From an uncultured Lachnospiraceae bacterium (lineage in GTDB: Bacteria > Bacillota > Clostridia > Lachnospirales > Lachnospiraceae): DNA of 64,000 bases. How positions within the stretch are numbered: position 1 is the first letter of the stretch; each line of letters starts with the position of its first letter. Under the pieces are notes generated by a model. The model did no database searches, was not told the origin of the DNA, and saw only the letters and a program-made list of their open reading frames with translations. This document shows positions 45,655 to 54,190 of this stretch, piece after piece. A program made the position numbers and the translations under genes. The stretch covers positions 1-64,000 of the forward strand of contig CALWBQ010000011.1 of the NCBI GenBank assembly GCA_944376125.1, read 5' to 3'.

Positions 45655-45779
45655 GGTATAATAACCGCAGAGCGGTGATTATACCTGCGCATACCGGTTT
45701 CTGCGTTCACCGCAGAAATCCGGGCGCTGAATTCCGCCGGAGGCTGCCATATCCCTTCGGGACATGGTACAATAACCGC
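45655..45779 (+). promoter_or_regulatory. Highly structured leader of the HD-domain gene
   Basis: Three hairpins in 125 bp. H1 at 45655-45685 has 14-base arms (13 pair) with an AGA loop. H2 at 45694-45723 has CCGGTTTCTGCG against CGCAGAAATCCGG. H3 at 45747-45767 is CCATATCCC / GGGACATGG closed by a TTCG tetraloop. The first arm of H1 (GGTATAATAACCGC) recurs as GGTACAATAACCGC at 45766-45779, just before the GGAGG ribosome site, so the second arm of H1 could pair with either copy. Confidence 0.6.
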
Positions 45780-45792
45780 TGGAGGTCGAACT

Positions 45793-46572
45793 ATGAAATC
45801 TGATTATCTTACTGCTTTTCAGGAATATACAAAACACTACAATACAAACGACGCCAAAGTTCATCTGAAAATCGTCCATACGTACCATGTGGCTGAAGTG
45901 ATGGAAGAGATATGCCGGCGCCGCAAAATCCAGGGCCGTCTGGCTGATCTGGCTTGGCTCTGCGCCCTGTTTCACGACATTGGCCGTTTTGAGCAGCTTC
46001 GCCGCTACGGCACCTTTTCTGATGGAACCAGCATTGACCACGCTGCCCTGGGCTGCCAGATCCTGCAGGAGGAGGCATTTCTGTGCAGGCTTCCAAGACA
46101 GGATCAGGAGCTCATCCTGACAGCAATCCGCAATCACAATCAATATGCCATCGAAACTGGACTGTCAGATGAGGCACAGACTCTCTGCCATCTGATACGG
46201 GATGCTGACAAATGCGATATTTTTCGCGTTTTTGCCACCGATGATCTGAACGATGTGACCGGCTGTTCGGAGGACGAGGCAGCCGCACAGACAATCTCCC
46301 CGCTTGTGGCCCAGGCGGTCTTTTCCCACCGCTGCGTGCGCAGGGATGAGAGAAGGACCGGCCTGGATTTCTGGGTCAGCTTCCTGGGATTTTTCTTTGA
46401 CATGGCCTACCCGGAGAGCATCGCCATTGCCAGAGAGCAGGGGTATTACCGGATCCCATTTGACAGAACCCACTTTCTGAGAGAGGATACCGCGGCATTG
46501 ATTGCCAGACTTCTCCAGGAAACCGAGCAATACTGCAAAAGCCGCCTTGCTATTCTGCCAGATCCCCGGTAA
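45793..46572 (+). CDS. HD-domain protein
   Basis: A 259-residue HD-superfamily phosphohydrolase: VHLKIVHTYHVAEVMEEICR supplies the first His, WLCALFHDIGRFEQLRRYGT the HD pair, and DHAALGCQIL and IRNHNQYAIE further ligands; RDADKCDIFRVF follows. GGAGGTCGAACT precedes the ATG. It overlaps the convergent anti-sigma gene by 23 bp. Possibly a nucleotide or cyclic-dinucleotide phosphohydrolase; substrate unknown. Confidence 0.85.
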   Translation: MKSDYLTAFQEYTKHYNTNDAKVHLKIVHTYHVAEVMEEICRRRKIQGRLADLAWLCALFHDIGRFEQLRRYGTFSDGTSIDHAALGCQILQEEAFLCRLPRQDQELILTAIRNHNQYAIETGLSDEAQTLCHLIRDADKCDIFRVFATDDLNDVTGCSEDEAAAQTISPLVAQAVFSHRCVRRDERRTGLDFWVSFLGFFFDMAYPESIAIAREQGYYRIPFDRTHFLREDTAALIARLLQETEQYCKSRLAILPDPR

Positions 46573-47485
46573 TATCCTTCGGGATCGTAAATTCCACCGC
46601 TCCCATGTATCCGGGGGCCACCTCGTATTCATCAAATGTTATCACCAGCTGCCCGTTTTTGTCAAAATAGTAGCTTTCATCTCCAGTAAGCCCTTCAAAA
46701 TCCCATTCTGGTGTTTCAGAATCCAGAAAATAAGTGACAGATTCATCTGCCGCCATCTGAGCACGCATTTGGGCTTTTATATTGTTGCTGACAGCTTCCA
46801 GAAGCTGACTGTCATCTTTTAGCAGAACCTTCAGGGGTACGGTCTCCCCAGTTTTCTTATCCACATTAAAGATTTTGACAGATTCCATACCGCTAGCCAT
46901 AATCTGAGTCGTCCTGATGCGGATGCTGACATACCGGTCATTCTCAAATACGACATCCCAGGTAGAATGCAAAGAATAATTGCCCTCTCCTCCGCTGGCT
47001 CTTAAATCTTCCTCGTATTGAGCGATCAGCCTGTTGGCGTACTCTTCTATATCCTGATTTGCGGAAACTGCACCGCTTGTATCTTCGCCTGAATTTGCCG
47101 ACGGGAGACTGATTTCCGGGATTTCCAAGTTTGCCTCAAAGGTTCCTTCTTTGGATTCGTAAGTTCGGAAAGTCACAATATCTGCGATAGCCCCGATGAC
47201 CGGGATTTTCCCCATAGCCATTGCAGTCGTGGGGCCGGAATTGGCCAGCACTGTGATGGCTGCCAGCGCCGCAGCAGCTGTCGCCGCTGCTCTCTTTGCA
47301 AAAACAAGAATCTGTCTCTTTCTGCCCTTGGAGGAGCCTGCCAAAAGCTCAGCTTCCTCCATCTCGTCCTTCGCCTGCCGGATTCCTTTGAGAAGGCGGA
47401 GTCTGGCTTCCTCCGGCACCGGTATCTGCTGGTAACTATTTTTTAAAGACTCCAATAGATCTTGTTCATTCTTACTGTTGTTCAT
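46550..47485 (-). CDS. RsiV-like anti-sigma factor
   Basis: A 311-residue membrane protein: cytoplasmic sigma-binding N-terminus (1-60), one membrane helix (about 62-84, Ala-rich), then an extracellular part with the IPVIGAIADIVTFRTYE segment and a DUF3298-like C-terminal domain (YYFDKNGQLVITFDEYEVAP). In Bacillus subtilis RsiV this domain binds lysozyme and is then cleaved to free SigV. Encoded 28 bp after the sigma gene. Lysozyme sensing here is inferred from the family. Confidence 0.85.
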   Translation of the reverse strand: MNNSKNEQDLLESLKNSYQQIPVPEEARLRLLKGIRQAKDEMEEAELLAGSSKGRKRQILVFAKRAAATAAAALAAITVLANSGPTTAMAMGKIPVIGAIADIVTFRTYESKEGTFEANLEIPEISLPSANSGEDTSGAVSANQDIEEYANRLIAQYEEDLRASGGEGNYSLHSTWDVVFENDRYVSIRIRTTQIMASGMESVKIFNVDKKTGETVPLKVLLKDDSQLLEAVSNNIKAQMRAQMAADESVTYFLDSETPEWDFEGLTGDESYYFDKNGQLVITFDEYEVAPGYMGAVEFTIPKDITGDLAE

Positions 47486-47513
47486 CTTTACTCCTTTCCG
47501 GCTTTCACAAGCC

Positions 47514-47993
47514 TTACTTTCCCTCCAGTTTGCTTCTCAATTTCTTTAGTCCTCTGTATAGGCGGGCTTTTACGGTGTTGAGATTACTGTCCGTTATCCG
47601 AGCAATATCATCCAGCTTGAGATCTTCAAAATATCGGAGCACAATTACTGTTTTCTCTGCTTCGTCCAGTTGATCCAGTGCTGTCTTCAGATCTGGATCT
47701 GAGTAGCTGTCCTCGCAGATGGCCTCTTCTTCGATATTCCCCACAATGTTCTCATTTTTCTGGCGTTTTCTTAGCAAATCTAGGGATGTATTTACCACAA
47801 TTCTGTATATCCATGTAGAAATGTAGTCTGAATTCTCCACTTTACTGCAATCACGGATTGCCTTGTAAGCACTCTCCTGCACCACATCCAGAGCATCCTC
47901 CTGGGATCTGGTGTAGCTGTAGGCCAGCCGATAGTATTTCTCATAATTGTCTATCAAAATTTGTTCTGTTTCCTGAACCTTTTTTTCTCTCAT
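47514..47993 (-). CDS. ECF RNA polymerase sigma factor, SigV-like
   Basis: A 159-residue ECF sigma factor with region 2 (NYEKYYRLAYSYTRSQEDAL, YISTWIYRIVVNTSLDLLRK) and region 4 (LDEAEKTVIVLRYFEDLKLD, DSNLNTVKARLYRGLKKLRS). GGAGG precedes the ATG. Forms a pair with the RsiV-like gene downstream. Its promoter has GCAAC and CGTC boxes, also found before the secreted repeat-protein gene at 50926-51726, so it is probably autoregulated. Confidence 0.9.
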   Translation of the reverse strand: MREKKVQETEQILIDNYEKYYRLAYSYTRSQEDALDVVQESAYKAIRDCSKVENSDYISTWIYRIVVNTSLDLLRKRQKNENIVGNIEEEAICEDSYSDPDLKTALDQLDEAEKTVIVLRYFEDLKLDDIARITDSNLNTVKARLYRGLKKLRSKLEGK

Positions 47994-48018
47994 CGTTTCC
48001 TCCTTTCCCTTCTATCTA

Positions 48019-48047
48019 TTAGACGGACAGATGCGCCAAAAAGTTGC
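48019..48047 (-). promoter_or_regulatory. ECF-type promoter P1 (autoregulation of the sigma operon)
   Basis: Minus strand reads GCAACTTTTT, then CGTCTAA, with 22 bases from the G of GCAAC to the C of CGTC. Boxes and spacing are identical to promoter P2 at 51772-51800. It lies 26 bp before the sigma gene. Confidence 0.75.
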
Positions 48048-48065
48048 TTCAGGCTGCCCGGCAGA

Positions 48066-48115
48066 CAAAAAATGGAAGCGCCGCACCTGGGTTTTTCCCG
48101 CGGTGCACCGCTTCC
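48066..48115 (-). terminator. Terminator of trpS
   Basis: Minus-strand stem GGAAGCG..GCACC / GGTGC..CGCTTCC (12 pairs with a 2-base internal mismatch) followed by ATTTTTTG. Confidence 0.88.
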
Positions 48116-48152
48116 AATAAGTGACGGTTCCTATCGTGATCCTTTGTCTGTA

Positions 48153-49247
48153 TTAGTTTTCGTCTTCCATAAAGCGCTTCGCCTGTTCAGCGATCAGTTC
48201 TTTGTCTTCAAAGTAGTTAATCTTCATAGAGCGCTTTACATCCGCCAGAGTTTCTGCGGCCGCAGCCTCCGCTTTTTTGCTTCCCGCCTCCAGAATCTCA
48301 TAGACTTCAGGGATCTTCTTCTCCCATTCTTTTCTTCTCTGCCGTATGGGTTCCAGCTCTTCCTGGAGGACAGCATTTAAGAATTTCTTGACCTTTACAT
48401 CGCCGAGGCCGCCTCTAGTATAGTGCGCCTTCAGCTCGTCCAGATTCTGATAATCCGGAAGGTATTTTGCAAAATGTTCATCCCGGCAGAATGCATCCAG
48501 ATAGATAAAGACTGGATTTCCTTCTACCTGACCGGGATCCTCCACCCTCAGATGGTTGGGATCGGTAAACATGGACATAATTTTTTTCTTGACATCAGCC
48601 TCGCTGTCAGACAGATAAATACAGTTTCCAAGAGACTTGCTCATTTTTGCCTTCCCGTCTGTCCCCGGCAGCCGCAAGCAGGCTTTATTTTCCGGAAGCA
48701 GAATTTCCGGCATCACAAGAGTCTCACCGTACACAGTATTAAACTTATGGACAATCTCTCTGGTCTGTTCCAGCATAGGCATCTGATCTTCCCCTACCGG
48801 CACGGTGGTCGCCTTAAAAGCAGTGATATCTGCCGCCTGGCTAATGGGATAGGTAAAGAAACCTACCGGAATGCTGGCCTCGAAATTCCGCATCTGAATC
48901 TCCGACTTGACAGTAGGATTTCTCTGAAGCCGTGAGACCGTTACCAGATTCATATAATAAAAGGACAGCTCACAGAGCTCCGGCACCTGAGACTGAATAA
49001 ACAGTGTGGATTTGTTTGGATCCAATCCGCAGGCCAGGTAATCCAGAGCCACCTCAATAATATTTTGGCGCACTTTCTCTGGATTATCGGCGTTGTCTGT
49101 CAGCGCCTGTGCATCAGCTATCATAATGAATACTTCATCGTATTCCCCGGAATTCTGCAGTTCTACTCTTCTCTTTAATGAGCCAACGTAATGGCCTACA
49201 TGAAGACGCCCTGTGGGACGGTCTCCCGTTAATATAATTTTTCCCAT
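48153..49247 (-). CDS. trpS: Tryptophan--tRNA ligase
   Basis: Class I aminoacyl-tRNA synthetase, 364 residues, slightly longer than the usual 330-340. HIGH-type [10 protein letters not shown] at residues 13-22 and KMSKSLGN near residue 203 are visible. It has its own promoter overlapping a long dyad and no T-box leader, since only about 28 nt separate promoter and start. Confidence 0.95.
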   Translation of the reverse strand: MGKIILTGDRPTGRLHVGHYVGSLKRRVELQNSGEYDEVFIMIADAQALTDNADNPEKVRQNIIEVALDYLACGLDPNKSTLFIQSQVPELCELSFYYMNLVTVSRLQRNPTVKSEIQMRNFEASIPVGFFTYPISQAADITAFKATTVPVGEDQMPMLEQTREIVHKFNTVYGETLVMPEILLPENKACLRLPGTDGKAKMSKSLGNCIYLSDSEADVKKKIMSMFTDPNHLRVEDPGQVEGNPVFIYLDAFCRDEHFAKYLPDYQNLDELKAHYTRGGLGDVKVKKFLNAVLQEELEPIRQRRKEWEKKIPEVYEILEAGSKKAEAAAAETLADVKRSMKINYFEDKELIAEQAKRFMEDEN

Positions 49248-49281
49248 TGGTATGTTCCCTCCGATTGTGGTGTCTTATGAA

Positions 49282-49332
49282 ATGATACCCCCAATACCGC
49301 GGTCTGTCAAGCAGGTTGCGGTATTGGGGGTA
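49282..49332 (-). promoter_or_regulatory. trpS promoter embedded in a 15-bp perfect inverted repeat
   Basis: Minus-strand -35 TTGACA (49305-49310), 17-bp spacer, -10 TATCAT (49282-49287). The arms TACCCCCAATACCGC (49286-49300) and its exact complement (49318-49332) flank the -35, and one arm covers the spacer and the edge of the -10. It may be an operator, or the L,D-transpeptidase terminator sharing sequence with the promoter; no good T-tract follows. Confidence 0.75.
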
Positions 49333-49374
49333 TATTCTGTTATTTTTCCACTGTCTGAAGCTGCCGCGCTGGCA

Positions 49375-50775
49375 TTAGTTGTGGCAGATAATCGGCATGT
49401 TTTTATATACGTGCTCATAGAGCACCGCGGCCTTGGCTGGGGGCAGATTGATGCAGCCATGGGAACCATTAGTCTTGTAGATATTCCCGCCGAAGCTGCT
49501 TCGCCAGTCAGCATCGTGAAGACCGATTCCTCCGTTGAAAGGCATCCAGTATTTTACAGGCGTGGCATAGTCTTCGCCGCGCAGAACCTTATCCCTCTGT
49601 TTATAGTACAGGCCAAAAATACCCGGAGGGGTTGTCCAGTCTTTGGAAACATTTCCAGAGACAAAGGGGGAATCCAGGATGCACTGGCCATTCTCAACCA
49701 GATACATATGCTGGTTGCCCAAATCAACCTCTACATAAGTCATTCCGTAATCATTTCCGCTTCGGCTGGCTGCCGTCTGGGAATAGGCAGGCTCTTTTTC
49801 AACACTCTGGCCAGCAAGAATCGCAGCTGTCAGCGCCTGGATCTCTGCCGCCTGATCTATTTTCCAGCCATACGGCCCGGTCACAGTTACATCCTGCCCG
49901 GCCGCTGTGCGGAACAGATGGGGTTTTCCTGCCGTGTCATACTGGTCTGCCAGAGACTTTACATATGCGGCAACCTGGTTTGGATCTGCGGTAATTCCAG
50001 TCTCTGGAACCCACGTCAGCCAGGAAACGATCGTCTTTCCGTCCAGAACCTCCTTTGCATCGCCAAACAGGTAGGTAACGGTCATAGACGCCCTCTGATT
50101 CATGGCATCACACTGATTTTTCAGCCCTTCATCTGTAGAATAGATTTGAACCTGACTGTAACATCCGGCTTCATCCAAGTTCAGCGCTGTACGGTGGTTT
50201 GCCAGAGCATCTTTCACGGCTGCTGTCAGAGCCTCCATATTGATGTCATTGCCCTGAACTTCCGGCAAAATCGTAAAACCTGTTTCCTCTGAATAATCGG
50301 AAATCCGGGCATTCTGTGTCTTTACGATATCGCTTCTGGTAACGCAGGCCAGAGACTGGAGCTTCTGCTGAAACGCCTCCTCATTGTACTGGATTTCCAT
50401 GGGAATATCGTAACTGTTGTCAATAGCCGGCCCAGAAATACGCCCGCTCTCGTTCTCACGGGCAAGAATCTCTTCCAATCCATCCCCCACTGTAACTTTT
50501 AATTGAATATCCGTGTCCCGGATAGTTTCCTGATTACCCTCCCGGTCCGTTAGTGTCAAGGAATAACTTCCCTGATAGAACGATTCGATTCTCTCCTTCG
50601 CCTCCGATGGGGTCATGCCTGCCACACCGACACCATTAACCTTCGTGCCGTCTACAAACACTTCCGGATTGTTCTGCGTATTGTTAATCCCTGCATATGC
50701 AGTTGCCGCAAAAAAAAGGCAGAGAACCGCTGCAGTGCAGAGAATCGTCATTTGTCTGCCAATGAATTTGAACAT
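49375..50775 (-). CDS. L,D-transpeptidase with peptidoglycan-binding domains (YkuD)
   Basis: Secreted or membrane-anchored cell-wall crosslinking enzyme, 466 residues. Signal/anchor helix at residues 8-28 (ILCTAAVLCLFFAATAYA), two PG_binding_4-like regions (about 30-270), then the YkuD domain from about 340 with the catalytic SHGCINLPP near residue 446. Forms 3-3 crosslinks or attaches proteins to peptidoglycan (family knowledge). Its promoter is sigma-A type, not the ECF motif found nearby. Confidence 0.92.
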   Translation of the reverse strand: MFKFIGRQMTILCTAAVLCLFFAATAYAGINNTQNNPEVFVDGTKVNGVGVAGMTPSEAKERIESFYQGSYSLTLTDREGNQETIRDTDIQLKVTVGDGLEEILARENESGRISGPAIDNSYDIPMEIQYNEEAFQQKLQSLACVTRSDIVKTQNARISDYSEETGFTILPEVQGNDINMEALTAAVKDALANHRTALNLDEAGCYSQVQIYSTDEGLKNQCDAMNQRASMTVTYLFGDAKEVLDGKTIVSWLTWVPETGITADPNQVAAYVKSLADQYDTAGKPHLFRTAAGQDVTVTGPYGWKIDQAAEIQALTAAILAGQSVEKEPAYSQTAASRSGNDYGMTYVEVDLGNQHMYLVENGQCILDSPFVSGNVSKDWTTPPGIFGLYYKQRDKVLRGEDYATPVKYWMPFNGGIGLHDADWRSSFGGNIYKTNGSHGCINLPPAKAAVLYEHVYKNMPIICHN

Positions 50776-50814
50776 AGACTTCCTCCTGCTTTTTTCCTGA
50801 AATTGCTATGGTTA

Positions 50815-50843
50815 ATTGTACCTTTGCCAGAGAGAAAAGTCAA
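50815..50843 (-). promoter_or_regulatory. Sigma-A promoter of the L,D-transpeptidase gene
   Basis: Minus-strand -35 TTGACT (50838-50843), 17-bp spacer, -10 TACAAT (50815-50820). Confidence 0.8.
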
Positions 50844-50891
50844 CGAGGCAAACATTACGGTTTTCTGACATTTTATTAAACACCAAACGTA

Positions 50892-50917
50892 CAGGCGGCC
50901 CTTTTCCAAGCCGCCTG
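50892..50917 (-). terminator. Hairpin after the secreted repeat-protein gene
   Basis: Minus-strand CAGGCGGC / GCCGCCTG (8 bp perfect, 10-base loop) 9 bp after the stop; the following T content is poor, so termination may be partial. Confidence 0.55.
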
Positions 50918-50925
50918 AATTTCAG

Positions 50926-51726
50926 CTACTGAACAATCGTATCAATCTTCCAGTTTCCGCTGCTCTTATTCATGTAAAATCCGGAAATACCGCCCACCTG
51001 CACGGAACCGCTGTTTTCCTGGAGTTTCGAAAGATCTGCCTGCATCACAGCCTCCACCATCTCATCTGTAAAAACTTTGTTCTCCCCCAGCTCCATCATC
51101 TCTTTCTGGGTCTGCACATCCTGGATCCTGCCGTCCGAAAAATAGATCTTTACAGGATAGCTGCAGGTGGCGGAGAGGGTTTCCAGATCTCTGTAATAAA
51201 ATGTCTTTTGAAACTGTTCTGCAGCGTAGGCCATATCCCCGGAGATGCCACTATTTTCGGAAGCGGGATTCTTCTCCATGTAAATCCGGATGATTTTCCA
51301 CTTGCCCTTTCCTTTTTTCATCACCACGCCATTGCTGTCTCCGATCTGCAGCTCGCCTTTGGAGGAAGCTGAAATCTTAGCAGTATTGGCAGCTCCAATC
51401 TCATCTGTTAGATTTTTGGTGAACACATTTTGACTTCCCAGGGCCATAAATTCCCTGCTGTTTTTGATTTTTTTGGTGGTTCCGCTCCCATCTGAAAAGG
51501 TAAGGGGATAGGCACACAGAGAGGCCAGTTTTTTCATATCTTTCCGATCAAATGCATCCTGAACTGCACCGGCGGCATCCCTCATTTTCATCTCAGCGGA
51601 AGCGGTCACTGCTGTCCTTGGCCTGGCATAAGCTGGGGCAGTCGGCACAGAGACGGCAAAAGCCATTGCGCAGAATATGGCTGCGGTCACATTTCTCATC
51701 ATTTTAGTCAGTGCTGCATTTTTCAT
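50926..51726 (-). CDS. Secreted protein with two tandem NTF2-like-sized repeats, ECF-controlled
   Basis: A 266-residue exported protein: signal peptide 1-34 (AAIFCAMAFAVSVPTAPAYA), then two similar units of about 100 residues. Unit 1 runs AGAVQDAFDRKDMKKLASLC..YPLTFSDG..SREFMALGSQNVFT..GKWKI; unit 2 repeats this as AEQFQKTFYYRDLETLSATC..YPVKIYFSDG..KEMMELGENKVFT..GNWKI. The size and pattern suggest NTF2/SnoaL-like folds, but I recognise no named family and no catalytic residues. It is preceded by an ECF promoter matching that of the SigV-like operon. Probably an envelope-stress or lysozyme-response effector (inference). Confidence 0.8.
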   Translation of the reverse strand: MKNAALTKMMRNVTAAIFCAMAFAVSVPTAPAYARPRTAVTASAEMKMRDAAGAVQDAFDRKDMKKLASLCAYPLTFSDGSGTTKKIKNSREFMALGSQNVFTKNLTDEIGAANTAKISASSKGELQIGDSNGVVMKKGKGKWKIIRIYMEKNPASENSGISGDMAYAAEQFQKTFYYRDLETLSATCSYPVKIYFSDGRIQDVQTQKEMMELGENKVFTDEMVEAVMQADLSKLQENSGSVQVGGISGFYMNKSSGNWKIDTIVQ

Positions 51727-51771
51727 TGGTATTACCCTCTTTCTTTCGTCTTTTTTGAATTGTTACATTCG

Positions 51772-51800
51772 TTAGACGAGAACGGTATGAAAAAAGTTGC
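51772..51800 (-). promoter_or_regulatory. ECF-type promoter P2 (secreted repeat protein)
   Basis: Minus strand reads GCAACTTTTTT, then CGTCTAA, with the same 22-base spacing as P1 at 48019-48047. Lies 46 bp before the start of the secreted protein gene. Confidence 0.75.
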
Positions 51801-51809
51801 AGCAGATTG

Positions 51810-52793
51810 TTAAAAAAGATTTTCTGCTTTTGCCATTTTTTCAAATGGCTCCGGGAGTTCGGCAGTAAACTCTCGCCCGGCAAGATAAACAAATGGTTCG
51901 TCCAATTCCCGCGGCATGATAAATTTCCAGGAATGGAGGAGCTGGGAAGAAATGCCGTAGACTTTTTGAATCTCATCATTGACTGCCGGGCGGCCGTATT
52001 TATAATCTCCAGCTACAGGGTGCCCCAGAGAAGCCAGATGAGCTCGGATCTGATGGGTTCGCCCCGTTAAAAGCTCTACCTGCAGCATAGTAAAGGCTCC
52101 ATTGCTTTTTAGGGGAGTATAGCTGGTGGCAATCGGGGAACTTCCCGGCACTTCCGTCTTGGAAACCACCACCCGGTTCGTCTTTTCGTCCTTTCTCAGA
52201 AATCCCTGGATTTTTTGTTTTCCTTCCAGCCGGCCCAAAACAATGCAAAGGTAATATTTGTGTATTGTCCGGTCTTTGAAGGCTCTGGACAGCATCTGCA
52301 GCCCTGCCAAAGTCTTTCCGGCTGCAATCAGGCCGCTGGTATTCCGATCCAGACGGTTGCAGACAGAGGGGCGGAATGTTTTCAGCTCCTCCTCCATCAG
52401 CTGGCCGGAACGTAAAAGGTAGGAAATCACCAGCTCTACCATAGAAACATCCGTTTCCTTCGCCTTTTGGGACAGAATACCTGCCGGTTTATTTATGAGG
52501 AGAATATGGCTGTCCTCATAGACAATGGAAAGGGGCGGGCCGGAAACTATTCTGGATGCGCTCTGGCCCCTGCCGCCTGAAAATTTTTCTATCGTCTCAT
52601 CCGACAAAAACAGACGGATCTCGTCACCCTCTTGCAGGCGTTCTGATCCGTCGCATTTTTTTCCGTTCAATGTAATATTTTTCTTGCGCAGCATCTTATA
52701 CAGAAAGCCTTTCCCTGCCTGATCCAGATATTTTGCCAGCAGCTTATCCAGCCGCTGGCCCGCTTCGTTGTTTCCCACTGTCAAAAGACGCAT
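51810..52793 (-). CDS. RluA-family pseudouridine synthase
   Basis: RNA pseudouridine synthase, 327 residues: N-terminal S4 RNA-binding domain (AGQRLDKLLAKYLDQAGKGF, residues 12-75) and catalytic domain with the Asp motif CNRLDRNTSGL near residue 147, plus GRTHQIRAHLASLGHPVAGD. The target (23S rRNA or tRNA) cannot be told from sequence; RluC/RluD-like. Starts 15 bp after the membrane-protein gene upstream. Confidence 0.93.
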   Translation of the reverse strand: MRLLTVGNNEAGQRLDKLLAKYLDQAGKGFLYKMLRKKNITLNGKKCDGSERLQEGDEIRLFLSDETIEKFSGGRGQSASRIVSGPPLSIVYEDSHILLINKPAGILSQKAKETDVSMVELVISYLLRSGQLMEEELKTFRPSVCNRLDRNTSGLIAAGKTLAGLQMLSRAFKDRTIHKYYLCIVLGRLEGKQKIQGFLRKDEKTNRVVVSKTEVPGSSPIATSYTPLKSNGAFTMLQVELLTGRTHQIRAHLASLGHPVAGDYKYGRPAVNDEIQKVYGISSQLLHSWKFIMPRELDEPFVYLAGREFTAELPEPFEKMAKAENLF

Positions 52794-52807
52794 ACTGATA
52801 AACTCCT

Positions 52808-53380
52808 TTACATCGATAATTGTTTCAGCAGAGCGGCCTCCAGCTCCAGGCGGTCCCTGTCATCCGCCTCTGCGGCCTTTAAGCTCTTTAAGCGCCGCTT
52901 GAAAGAATCTGTATCAGAAAAGATCTTAATATGGCCGGTAAGGCTGTGGGCAGAAAACATTCCCTTTAAAAAAGTTTCCGCTTTTGCCCTGTCAAATTTT
53001 GCTCCGGTTCCTGTGCAGCACAGGTAAATGCCTGTGGGGTGAATGGCGGCCGCATCGATAGGAATGATCTGCTCTTTTGAGGTGACAATCAGCTCATACA
53101 GCATCAGACAGCGGTTCTCGTAGAGAGAAACTGCCTGATAGAAACCGTCCCCCGGAGCACGGCAGCGGATGGCAGCCAGGAACGGTGAGGCCACATTTGC
53201 CACTGGCAGAACCATAAGGATCGCCAGGACTGTCAGGATATTTTTTGCCGCCTGGTTATCTGTAAAATTTCGGGCAATGAGCTGTCCGATGATCATAACT
53301 GCACCGACCGCGATCTCAAGAATCTGAATTTTTCTGCGGTAATTCCGATAACCGCGGCAGCCTTTGGCAACCCGCTTCAT
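52808..53380 (-). CDS. Two-helix membrane protein, function unknown
   Basis: 190 residues: basic N-terminus (MKRVAKGCRGYRNYRRKIQI), two membrane helices (about 20-40 and 46-68), then a soluble cytoplasmic domain with IIPIDAAAIHPTGIYLCCTG. ATG 53380 is chosen because AGGAG lies 9-10 bases upstream and it overlaps the SDR stop as ATGA; a longer reading exists to 53458. Family not recognised; seen co-transcribed with the SDR and RluA-type genes. Confidence 0.75.
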   Translation of the reverse strand: MKRVAKGCRGYRNYRRKIQILEIAVGAVMIIGQLIARNFTDNQAAKNILTVLAILMVLPVANVASPFLAAIRCRAPGDGFYQAVSLYENRCLMLYELIVTSKEQIIPIDAAAIHPTGIYLCCTGTGAKFDRAKAETFLKGMFSAHSLTGHIKIFSDTDSFKRRLKSLKAAEADDRDRLELEAALLKQLSM

Positions 53381-54186
53381 CCTTCGTTTTCTCCTTTCTG
53401 CAGCAATCCCAGCAGATCTAAAAGCCACTCCTGGGGAATGAGTTTTGTCAAGATCCAAAATGCCTTCATCAGCGGCCCGTAAACAGAGACCCTCTTTCCC
53501 ATCACAGCATCCCGGAGAGCTGTCTTTACTACTCTATCTGGCTTTGCCATGACAAGGCTTTTGTAAAGCGGATATGACGTTTTATCTGTTTTTCCTTGAT
53601 CCATAACCTGGAAAAACTCCGTTTCTACAGGGCCGGGGCACACGGCCGTCACATAAATCCCCCTCCGGCGCAGCTCGCGGTCTATCCCCCGGCTGTAGCT
53701 GAGGACAAAAGCCTTAGATGCAGCGTAAACGGCAAAGCCAGGCTGAGGCATAAAGGCGGCAGCCGATGCAAATTGGAGCACCCTCGCCCCTCTGACCAGG
53801 TACGGCAGAACCAGATGGGTTACCGTGCACAGAGCCTCGCAGTTCACCCGGATCATATCTGCCTCATTCTCCACCGGAATCTGAGATGAGGGGCCATCCT
53901 TTCCAAATCCGGCTGCATTCACCAGAAACCGGACAGCCGGATTCTCTTTTCTGAGAGCTTCGGCCAGCGGAATCAGCTCATTTCTCTGGGAGAGATCTGC
54001 TGCAAACAGGCGCAGCGGCACAGCAGACTCCCCTGCCAGCTGCTTCATCCGGTTCTCCCGCCTTGCTATGACCCAGATCTCTTCCAGGGCTTCAAAGCGG
54101 TCAGCAATCTGAAGAACAGCCTCTCTCCCCATTCCAGAGGAAGCGCCGGTCACGACAGCGATTGATTTGCGGTGCAGTATTTCCAT
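53377..54186 (-). CDS. SDR-family NAD(P)-dependent oxidoreductase (short-chain acyl type)
   Basis: A 269-residue SDR of the DltE/YqjQ-like type. TGASSGMG (13-20), NAAG (90-93), Ser141, Tyr154 and Lys158 (YAASK) form the cofactor and catalytic sites. ATG 54186 is preferred over 54216, which overlaps the YgiQ gene. The hydrophobic C-terminal tail (KAFWILTKLIPQEWLLDLLG) suggests membrane association. Substrate unknown. Confidence 0.88.
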   Translation of the reverse strand: MEILHRKSIAVVTGASSGMGREAVLQIADRFEALEEIWVIARRENRMKQLAGESAVPLRLFAADLSQRNELIPLAEALRKENPAVRFLVNAAGFGKDGPSSQIPVENEADMIRVNCEALCTVTHLVLPYLVRGARVLQFASAAAFMPQPGFAVYAASKAFVLSYSRGIDRELRRRGIYVTAVCPGPVETEFFQVMDQGKTDKTSYPLYKSLVMAKPDRVVKTALRDAVMGKRVSVYGPLMKAFWILTKLIPQEWLLDLLGLLQKGENEG

Positions 54187-54190
54187 ACTA

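Noticed and set aside
45679..46143. Antisense 154-codon frame over the HD-gene leader and start
   Set aside because: No family similarity or ribosome site; overlaps a well-supported HD gene on the other strand.
49282..49332. T-box leader for trpS, suggested by an ACCGCGG string
   Set aside because: The string lies in the promoter dyad, and only about 28 nt separate the promoter from the start codon, too short for a T-box.
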